A stretch of 13,005 nt of DNA, taken from Candidatus Nanopelagicaceae bacterium (GTDB lineage Bacteria > Actinomycetota > Actinomycetes > Nanopelagicales > Nanopelagicaceae). The translations under genes and the position numbers were made by a program. Location of the stretch: assembly GCA_023260175.1 (NCBI GenBank), contig JALQWD010000077.1, positions 1 to 13,005 on the forward strand, read 5' to 3'. How positions within the stretch are numbered: the first letter of the stretch is position 1; each line of letters opens with the position of its first letter. This document shows, piece by piece, positions 7,406 to 13,005 of the stretch. The notes under the pieces are model-generated. The model had not been told where the DNA came from, did not search any database, and was given only the letters and a program-made list of their open reading frames with translations.

Positions 7406-9007
7406 GTGAATCGCACTGAAATTGAAAATTGGATCGCAGACGATCCAGATCCAAAAACCGCCGCAGAGCTCCAGCAACTTCTTGATGCAAACGATGAAGC
7501 TGCTCTAGATAAATTATTTGCAGGTTTCTTAACTTTCGGCACTGCTGGTCTTCGTGGTCCTATTGCTCCTGGTCCATCTGGAATGAACCGCGCAGTTGTT
7601 GGACGTACTGCAGCAGCTATTGCTCAATACATGAAGCAACGTAATTTGGATTCAGTTGTTATCGGTCGCGACGCGCGCTATGGCTCAGAAGATTTCACTC
7701 GCGAAAGTGCAGAAATATTAAGTGGTGCAGGAATGAAGGTAAGTGTTCTTCCGCGCCCACTTCCTACCCCCGTTCTAGCTCATGCAGTTAAGAAGTTAGG
7801 CGCGCATGTTGGAATCATGGTTACTGCCAGCCATAACCCACCTATGGATAACGGTTATAAGGTCTATCTAAATGCGGATGTAGATGGCATTAATTATCAA
7901 GGTTCGCAGATTATTACTCCGACAGATAAATTGATTTCTGCAGAGATCGACAAAATTACTTCTCTAAAGAACCAACCGCGCGGAAGCGAATGGACCAATC
8001 TCAATGATGAGGTCTTTGATGATTACGTTGCGCGCACTGCACTAATTGGTAAGAATCCAGGTAAGTTAAAGATTGTTTACACCGCTATGCATGGCGTTGG
8101 CTTAGAGACAGTTGATGCCGTTTTCAAGAAGGCTGGTTTTAGCGCGCCAATTAGAGTTGAAGAACAAGTTCAACCTGACCCTGATTTTCCAACAGTCGCA
8201 TTTCCTAATCCAGAAGAGCCTGGCGCAATTGATTTAAGTTTGGCTAAAGCCAAAGCCGTTGGTGCAGATTTGGTGATCGCAAACGATCCAGATGCTGACC
8301 GTTGCGCAGCTGCGATTAATGATCCAAAACACGGCTGGCGCATGCTTAAAGGCGATGAACTCGGCATTTTGCTTGGTGATTGGATTGCCCGTACAAACAA
8401 TGGAAATTATGGCAACTCAATAGTCTCTTCTTCAGGACTCAGCAAGATTTGTAAGCACTACGGAAGAAATTTCCAAGAGACTCTCACAGGCTTTAAATAT
8501 CTAGCGCAAATACCTAACTTGGCTTTCGCATACGAAGAGGCAATCGGTTACTCCGTAGATAGCGCTACTGTTTCTGATAAGGATGGCGTAAGTGCAGCCA
8601 TTGCTTTAGCTCAATTAGCCGAAGAGCTAGCGGCAAATGGCCAGACAATTTATGACCGCCTGCAAGAGATTTGGGAATTAATTGGTTTCCATGCAACTGA
8701 ACAGATATCAATTCGCGTTGACAACATTAAATTAGTGGGCAAAGTTTTAGAAAAACTTCGTAGCAATCCACCAAAGGAAATAGCTGGCTTTGCGGTTACC
8801 TCTATTGATGATTTAGCTAAACCCACAAACACTCTTCCACCAACCGATGGATTACGTATCTGGCTTGGCGATGTGCGAGTAATTGTTCGCCCTTCGGGCA
8901 CGGAGCCGAAGATGAAGTGCTACATAGAAGTGATTAGCGCTACTGAAGATGAAGCTCTTGCAAAACTTGCCACATTGCGTGGACCACTGAAAGAATTGCT
9001 CTCCTAA
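7406..9007 (+). CDS. Alpha-D-phosphohexomutase family enzyme, PGM2/PmmB type; possible phosphopentomutase
   Basis: A 533-residue enzyme of the phosphoglucomutase/phosphomannomutase superfamily, close in length to mycobacterial PmmB. Four domains are recognisable. Domain 1 has FGTAGLRG near residue 45 and the phosphoserine loop TASHNPP with catalytic Ser142. Domain 2 has the metal site DPDADR (Asp294, 296, 298). Domain 3 has the sugar-binding YEEAIGYSV. Domain 4 has the phosphate-binding RPSGTEPK (495-502). The PGM2-like branch includes mammalian PGM2, which is mainly a phosphopentomutase. With deoC immediately downstream, interconversion of (deoxy)ribose-1- and -5-phosphate is a good inference; phosphomanno- or phosphoglucomutase activity remains possible. 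The start is GTG at 7406; the ATG two bases earlier is out of frame and hits a stop at once. It lies 4 bp after accA. Confidence 0.93.
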   Translation: MNRTEIENWIADDPDPKTAAELQQLLDANDEAALDKLFAGFLTFGTAGLRGPIAPGPSGMNRAVVGRTAAAIAQYMKQRNLDSVVIGRDARYGSEDFTRESAEILSGAGMKVSVLPRPLPTPVLAHAVKKLGAHVGIMVTASHNPPMDNGYKVYLNADVDGINYQGSQIITPTDKLISAEIDKITSLKNQPRGSEWTNLNDEVFDDYVARTALIGKNPGKLKIVYTAMHGVGLETVDAVFKKAGFSAPIRVEEQVQPDPDFPTVAFPNPEEPGAIDLSLAKAKAVGADLVIANDPDADRCAAAINDPKHGWRMLKGDELGILLGDWIARTNNGNYGNSIVSSSGLSKICKHYGRNFQETLTGFKYLAQIPNLAFAYEEAIGYSVDSATVSDKDGVSAAIALAQLAEELAANGQTIYDRLQEIWELIGFHATEQISIRVDNIKLVGKVLEKLRSNPPKEIAGFAVTSIDDLAKPTNTLPPTDGLRIWLGDVRVIVRPSGTEPKMKCYIEVISATEDEALAKLATLRGPLKELLS

Positions 9008-9011
9008 GCAT

Positions 9012-9017
9012 AGGAGG
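9012..9017 (+). promoter_or_regulatory. Strong ribosome binding site of deoC
   Basis: A full AGGAGG lies in the 15-bp gap after the phosphomutase stop, 5 bases before the TTG at 9023. It is the only consensus Shine-Dalgarno sequence seen in the window. It fixes the unusual TTG start and probably compensates for it. Confidence 0.75.
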
Positions 9018-9022
9018 CAGCG

Positions 9023-9970
9023 TTGCAATTCTTTGGGCTAGTTGATGGCTCTGAAAGTTCGCTTAAGTCATTCCTAAAAAATCTTCCGCCGGTTGATCAA
9101 GTCGGTGCAGAAGCTCGCGCTGCGACTCTGGGCACAAGAAGCATTAAGACTTCAAGCAAGGCTTGGGCAATTGATACTGCAATTTCGATGGTGGATTTAA
9201 CAACTCTTGAAGGCGCAGATACGCCGGGCAAAGTTAAGGCGCTCTGCACAAAAGCGGTACGCCCAGCACCTTCTGATCCAACTGTTCCAAGTGTCGGCGC
9301 AGTTTGTGTCTATAACGACATGGTGAAAATTGCCCGTACTCATTTAGATTTAATTGGCGGCCAACATATTCCAGTAGCCGCTGTTTCCACTGCATTCCCC
9401 TCTGGTCGCGCATCGATGGCAGTTAAATTGCAGGATACCCAAGATGCAATTGATGCCGGCGCAACAGAAATCGATATGGTGATTGATCGTGGAGCCTTCT
9501 TATCTGGTCGCATCGGTGATGTATTTGATGAGATTGTGAAAATCAAAGAGGTCTGCGGCAATAAGGCTCATTTAAAGGTAATTTTTGAAACAGGCGAACT
9601 AGTTACATATGACAATGTCCGCAAAGCTTCTTATCTAGCGATGCTAGCTGGCGGCGATTTTATTAAAACTTCAACCGGCAAAGTTGCCCCTGCTGCTACC
9701 CCACCGGTAGTAATGATCATGCTGGAAGCAGTTAGGGATTTTCGTGAAATCACCGGACATCAAATTGGCGTCAAACCAGCAGGCGGAATTCGCACCACTA
9801 AAGATGCAATAAAGCAGTTGGTATTGGTTAACGAAACCGCCGGCCCGGATTGGCTAAATAATAAGTATTTCCGTATCGGCGCTAGTGCGCTTTTAAATGA
9901 TTTACTGCTGCAGAGAATGAAACTGACCGATGGCTACTACGAGAGCCCTAACTACGTAACGATCGACTAA
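9023..9970 (+). CDS. deoC: Deoxyribose-phosphate aldolase (DERA)
   Basis: Class I aldolase of 315 residues that cleaves 2-deoxyribose-5-phosphate to glyceraldehyde-3-phosphate and acetaldehyde in deoxynucleoside catabolism. The TIM-barrel landmarks are AIDTAISMVDLTTLEG (start of the barrel, about residue 49), FPSG, EIDMVIDRG, the Schiff-base lysine in DFIKTSTGK (Lys215), and the second active-site lysine in GVKPAGGIR (Lys251). It carries about 45 residues before the barrel and resembles the longer, human-like DERA class rather than the 259-residue E. coli enzyme. The start is TTG at 9023, supported by AGGAGG with 5-base spacing. Context fits its role: a phosphosugar mutase precedes it and aldehyde dehydrogenases, which could remove the acetaldehyde, follow 9 bp downstream. 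Confidence 0.96.
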   Translation: MQFFGLVDGSESSLKSFLKNLPPVDQVGAEARAATLGTRSIKTSSKAWAIDTAISMVDLTTLEGADTPGKVKALCTKAVRPAPSDPTVPSVGAVCVYNDMVKIARTHLDLIGGQHIPVAAVSTAFPSGRASMAVKLQDTQDAIDAGATEIDMVIDRGAFLSGRIGDVFDEIVKIKEVCGNKAHLKVIFETGELVTYDNVRKASYLAMLAGGDFIKTSTGKVAPAATPPVVMIMLEAVRDFREITGHQIGVKPAGGIRTTKDAIKQLVLVNETAGPDWLNNKYFRIGASALLNDLLLQRMKLTDGYYESPNYVTID

Positions 9971-9979
9971 GGCGGAAAT

Positions 9980-11413
9980 ATGACATTCGAATATGCACCG
10001 GCTCCTGAATCTAAAGCGATCGTAAAGCTCGATAAAGAGTATGGCCACTTCATTAACGGCAAGTTTGTTAAAGGCAAGAAGCACTTTGCCACAATCAATC
10101 CGGCGACAGAAGAGGTACTAGCGCACATTGCCAATGGCGATAAGAGCGATATTGATAAGGCAGTACAGGCAGCACAAGTTGCGTACACAAAGATTTGGTC
10201 AAAGTTATCTGGCGCAGAGCGCGGAAAATATCTCTATCGTATTGCGCGAATCCTTCAGGAACGTGCACGAGAATTCGCAGTTCTTGAAACAATGGATAAC
10301 GGAAAGCCAATCCGCGAAACCAGAGATATCGATATTCCCCTAGTTTCAGCGCACTTTTTCTATCACGCAGGCTGGGCAGACAAATTAGATTATGTAGGCG
10401 TCGGTACATCACCAAAGGCTTACGGAGTTGTTGGCCAGATCATTCCTTGGAATTTTCCATTATTAATGTTGGCTTGGAAAGTTGCACCAGCGCTAGCTGC
10501 AGGAAATACCGTCGTATTAAAGCCGGCGGAAACTACACCGCTAACTGCCCTGCTCTTTGCTGAAGTTTGCCAACAGGCAGAACTGCCAGCAGGCGTAGTT
10601 AACATCGTTACTGGTGCAGGTGAAACTGGCGCTGCTCTAGTTAATCATCCAGGCGTTGCAAAGATTGCATTCACTGGATCTACAGAAGTTGGAAAGTTAA
10701 TTGCAAAGGCAATTGCAGATACTAAAAAGGTCGCCACATTAGAACTTGGTGGCAAGGGTGCAAATATCGTCTTTGAAGATGCTGCCATTGACCAAGCTGT
10801 TGAAGGAATTGTTAACGGAATCTTCTTTAATCAAGGACATGTTTGCTGTGCCGGTTCAAGACTCTTGGTGCAAGAGAATATTGCCGATGAGGTAATTAAG
10901 AAATTGCAGCAACGTATGGAGAAGATTCGTTTAGGCGATCCCCTTGATAAGAACACCGATATTGGTGCAATCAATTCAAAGGCGCAGCTTGAGAAGATTA
11001 AGGAACTTGCAGCTTCAGGTAGCGCAGAAGGTGGCGAAATCTGGTCTCCTAAGTGCGAACTGCCTAATAATGGTTTCTGGTTTGCACCAACAATTTTTAC
11101 CGGCGTAACTCAAGCTCATCGCATCGCACGCGAAGAGATCTTTGGCCCTGTTCTTTCTGTGCTCACCTTCCGCACGCCACAAGAGGCGATTGAGAAGGCT
11201 AATAACACTCCATTTGGTCTCTCGGCCGGTATTTGGTCTGAGAAGGGTTCTAAGGTGTTGTGGGCGGCCGAACAACTACGCGCAGGTGTTATCTGGGCTA
11301 ATACCTTCAATAAATTTGATCCAGCTTCACCATTTGGTGGTTACAAGGAATCAGGCTGGGGTCGTGAAGGCGGACGCCATGGTTTGTCAGCATACTTAAA
11401 GGCGGTTAAGTAA
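9980..11413 (+). CDS. NAD(P)-dependent aldehyde dehydrogenase, full length
   Basis: Aldehyde dehydrogenase of 477 residues with all catalytic features. These are IPWNFPLL with the oxyanion Asn158, the nucleotide-binding VVLKPAE and FTGSTEVG, the general base Glu255 in LELGGKG, and the nucleophile Cys289 in NQGHVCCAGSR. EEIFGPVLSV and the C-terminal FGGYKESGWGREGG complete the fold. The product is a carboxylic acid from an aldehyde; with deoC directly upstream, acetaldehyde to acetate is the most economical substrate assignment, but the sequence alone does not fix it. The ATG at 9980 is preceded by a modest GGCGGA. The stop TAA is followed immediately by the ATG of the next gene, with no spacer, and the first part of that gene's product is a diverged copy of this one. 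Together they may form one ALDH16-like enzyme. Confidence 0.95.
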   Translation: MTFEYAPAPESKAIVKLDKEYGHFINGKFVKGKKHFATINPATEEVLAHIANGDKSDIDKAVQAAQVAYTKIWSKLSGAERGKYLYRIARILQERAREFAVLETMDNGKPIRETRDIDIPLVSAHFFYHAGWADKLDYVGVGTSPKAYGVVGQIIPWNFPLLMLAWKVAPALAAGNTVVLKPAETTPLTALLFAEVCQQAELPAGVVNIVTGAGETGAALVNHPGVAKIAFTGSTEVGKLIAKAIADTKKVATLELGGKGANIVFEDAAIDQAVEGIVNGIFFNQGHVCCAGSRLLVQENIADEVIKKLQQRMEKIRLGDPLDKNTDIGAINSKAQLEKIKELAASGSAEGGEIWSPKCELPNNGFWFAPTIFTGVTQAHRIAREEIFGPVLSVLTFRTPQEAIEKANNTPFGLSAGIWSEKGSKVLWAAEQLRAGVIWANTFNKFDPASPFGGYKESGWGREGGRHGLSAYLKAVK

Positions 11414-12226
11414 ATGTCACGTATTGATGTTAAGAAAACTTACAAGCTTTACATTAACGGAGCTTTTCCAAGATCAGAATCTGGACGAGTTTATGAAGTA
11501 AAGAACTCAAAGGGAGTCTTCATCGCAAACCCTGCCCTAGCTTCTCGTAAAGATTTACGTGATGCTGTCGTAGCTGCCCGTGGTGGCTTCAGTAAATGGA
11601 ATGGCTCTACTGCTTATTTACGTGGACAGATTATTTATCGAGTTGCAGAAATGCTCGAAGGTCGCAAAGAACAATTTGAGGCAGAGTTAAAAGCAACTGG
11701 TGATAAAACTAAGATCACCGAAGCAATTGATTTAATTGTTTGGTACGCAGGTTGGACCGATAAGTTAGCCGCGTTAAATGGTGTCACTAATCCGGTCTCT
11801 GGCCCTTTCTATAACTTCACAACTCCAGAAGCTATGGGCGTGGTTGGTGTAATTTCAAAGCCAACATTCTTAGATTTCATTGATTCGCTTTTCGCTGCTA
11901 TCGCAAGCGGCAACACTTCTGTAATTGTGGCACCGGATGCGTTAGCAATTCCTGCTATGAGTTTTGCGGAAGTTTTAGCTACCAGCGATGTACCCGCGGG
12001 TGTAGTAAATATTCTCACCGGAAAAGTTGATGAATTAGCACCTTGGATGGCATCTCACATGGATATAGATGGCATGGATATCACTGGTGCAAAAAAGAGC
12101 GGCGAACTAAAAGTTGCAGGCGCTGAGAATCTAAAGCGAATTCACGCTTTCACGAAGATTAAGAATCCAGCGCGTATTTTGGCCTTTATGGAAGCTAAAA
12201 CCGTCTGGCATACGGTTGGAATTTAA
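11414..12226 (+). CDS. Half-length aldehyde dehydrogenase-like protein without catalytic domain
   Basis: A 270-residue protein homologous only to the nucleotide-binding half of the preceding dehydrogenase. Shared blocks include YINGAF, YAGWTDKL, AMGVVGVI and DVPAGVVNILTG. The functional residues are gone: PWNFP has become KPTFL, losing the oxyanion Asn; the cofactor Lys of LKPAE is Ala173; and GSTEVG is GAKKSG. There is no catalytic Glu or Cys, and after about residue 235 only a short tail ending KTVWHTVG remains. The frame is intact and the next gene overlaps its stop, so this is a designed short protein, not a truncated one. The fused enzyme ALDH16 has just such a Rossmann-like C-terminal domain without catalytic function, so a structural or partner role for the upstream enzyme is the best inference. 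Some databases would simply call it aldehyde dehydrogenase. Confidence 0.88.
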   Translation: MSRIDVKKTYKLYINGAFPRSESGRVYEVKNSKGVFIANPALASRKDLRDAVVAARGGFSKWNGSTAYLRGQIIYRVAEMLEGRKEQFEAELKATGDKTKITEAIDLIVWYAGWTDKLAALNGVTNPVSGPFYNFTTPEAMGVVGVISKPTFLDFIDSLFAAIASGNTSVIVAPDALAIPAMSFAEVLATSDVPAGVVNILTGKVDELAPWMASHMDIDGMDITGAKKSGELKVAGAENLKRIHAFTKIKNPARILAFMEAKTVWHTVGI

Positions 12227-12232
12227 CTCCAA
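12216..12232. repeat. Small inverted repeat over the convergent stop codons
   Basis: TTGGA and TCCAA are perfect 5-bp arms around a 7-base loop that holds the shared TTAA stop. No T-run follows on either strand, so it is not a canonical intrinsic terminator. It could act as a weak bidirectional 3'-end hairpin, or be chance. Confidence 0.3.
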
Positions 12233-13005
12233 GTACTATCTACGGTTCTAAACCAGAGCTCTCTAAAACCTTCGGCATCAAGGTCTAAAACCACCTTTGT
12301 ACGCGCTGCACCTGGAATTCTGCGAGGTTCGATCATTAATTCAAGGCGCGGTCTGCGATCGACAACGGTCATGCCACGCACTAAACCTTGAGCTGTTTCG
12401 ACTCCAACATCAAAGACTTCAGTTTTCAAAAGTGCTGGACGTAGAACAGCAGCTACGGCGCCGTAATCACCTAAAGTTACGTTCTGCTTTAAATTCTTAA
12501 TACATGATTTCAATAATTTGCCGGCAAACTGTGCTGATGCATCTGGGCTCTCAGTTAATCGAATTGCTTCTGCCTCAGTAACAATTGGATGATAGAAAAC
12601 ATCCAATCCATACATTGTGATTGGGATGCCACTCTTAAAAACAATATCCGCTGCTTCTGGATCATGCCAAATATTAAATTCGGCCATTGCAGTGGCATTG
12701 CCTACCGATGCAGAACCACCCATTAGACAGATCTCTTTTAACTTCTTAGCGCTCTCAGGATAAGTGGTAATGAAATTTGCGATATTGGTCAGCGGTGCAA
12801 CTGGTACCAGAGTAATTTCAGAAGGACGAGAATCAACGAGATCTCTTAATAATTCCACTGCGTTACGTGGATCTAGTTGCCGACTGGATTCCGGTAAACC
12901 TAAATCTCCCATTCCATCTTTGCCATGAATATGTTCGGCATAAAGCGGTTCTTCCACCAGTGGTCTGGTAGCGCCCTTGGCAACGGGAATATCTACTGCA
13001 CCGGC
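12223..13005 (-). CDS. Inosine-uridine-preferring nucleoside hydrolase family protein, 5' end outside window
   Basis: 260 codons of a nucleoside hydrolase, which releases the base from ribonucleosides to give free ribose; the frame stays open to the right edge of the window. The N-terminal calcium-binding DxDxxxDD motif would lie outside. Visible landmarks are PVAKGATRPL, AEHIHGKDGMG, the conserved LVPVAPLTNIA, LMGGS, and AEFNIWHDPEAADIVF. The C-terminal calcium-ligand Asp is in LGDYGAVAAVL (codon 12466-12468); the residue before it is Gly, where the best-studied family members have the catalytic His. Substrate preference therefore cannot be assigned. A GTG at 12957 is in frame but far inside the conserved fold, so it is not the real start. 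The gene converges on the deoC gene group, and its stop shares TTAA with the last gene there. Confidence 0.92.
   Translation of the reverse strand, partial: AGAVDIPVAKGATRPLVEEPLYAEHIHGKDGMGDLGLPESSRQLDPRNAVELLRDLVDSRPSEITLVPVAPLTNIANFITTYPESAKKLKEICLMGGSASVGNATAMAEFNIWHDPEAADIVFKSGIPITMYGLDVFYHPIVTEAEAIRLTESPDASAQFAGKLLKSCIKNLKQNVTLGDYGAVAAVLRPALLKTEVFDVGVETAQGLVRGMTVVDRRPRLELMIEPRRIPGAARTKVVLDLDAEGFRELWFRTVDSTWS

Noticed and set aside
11414..12226. The short aldehyde dehydrogenase-like gene as a truncated or frameshifted pseudogene
   Set aside because: The frame is intact from an ATG that touches the previous stop. The substitutions at cofactor and catalytic positions are spread through the protein, and no remnant of a catalytic domain follows in any frame because the next gene overlaps the stop.
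12955..12957. GTG as the start of the nucleoside hydrolase
   Set aside because: Sixteen further in-frame codons up to the window edge encode conserved family sequence (PVAKGATRPL), so the gene is cut by the window.
1..13005. Frequent GCAATTG-like words as a possible uptake or recognition repeat
   Set aside because: They fall mostly in frame as Ala-Ile codon pairs and have no regular spacing or orientation.

Overview
The window looks like chromosomal core-genome sequence from a low-GC, strongly streamlined actinobacterium. GC is mid-40s % by eye. The actinobacterial signs are the order birA-accD-accE-maf-accA beside purK-purE, a fused biotin carboxylase/BCCP AccA, and a small epsilon subunit AccE, found only in actinobacterial acyl-CoA carboxylases. 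With almost no intergenic DNA, this best fits the freshwater acI / Nanopelagicales group. That placement is inference, since no rRNA is present. I saw no mobile element, CRISPR, tRNA or prophage signal.

Layout. (1) 1-989, + strand: the 3' end of a UDP-glucose 6-dehydrogenase gene, overlapping by 4 bp a small CoA-binding (Rossmann) protein gene. (2) 986-3309, - strand: birA-purK-purE, converging on region 1 with a shared TTAA stop. (3) 3310-3327: an 18-bp divergent gap carrying overlapping, opposite-strand -10 elements. (4) 3328-7401, + strand: accD-accE-maf-accA, with 1-4 bp overlaps, encoding an acyl-CoA carboxylase. (5) 7406-12226, + strand: a PGM2-like phosphosugar mutase, deoC, a full-length aldehyde dehydrogenase, and a half-length aldehyde-dehydrogenase-like protein with no catalytic domain. 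(6) 12223-13005, - strand: a partial nucleoside hydrolase, converging on region 5 with a second shared TTAA stop.

How the genes fit together. BirA attaches biotin to AccA (Lys536). AccA carboxylates biotin with ATP and bicarbonate, and AccD/AccE pass the carboxyl group to an acyl-CoA. AccD has Ile at the position that separates acetyl-CoA from propionyl-CoA enzymes, which favours an acetyl-CoA carboxylase making malonyl-CoA. PurK also uses ATP and bicarbonate, and PurE completes that purine step. The right half reads as a (deoxy)nucleoside-sugar route: base release by the hydrolase, C1-to-C5 phosphate transfer by the mutase (likely a phosphopentomutase), cleavage of deoxyribose-5-phosphate by DeoC to glyceraldehyde-3-phosphate and acetaldehyde, and aldehyde oxidation by the dehydrogenase pair.

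Only about 50 bases in the window lie outside genes. The observations most worth following up are the symmetric, apparently leaderless divergent promoter at 3309-3328; the dehydrogenase pair, which resembles a two-gene version of the fused enzyme ALDH16; and the AccD specificity residue.
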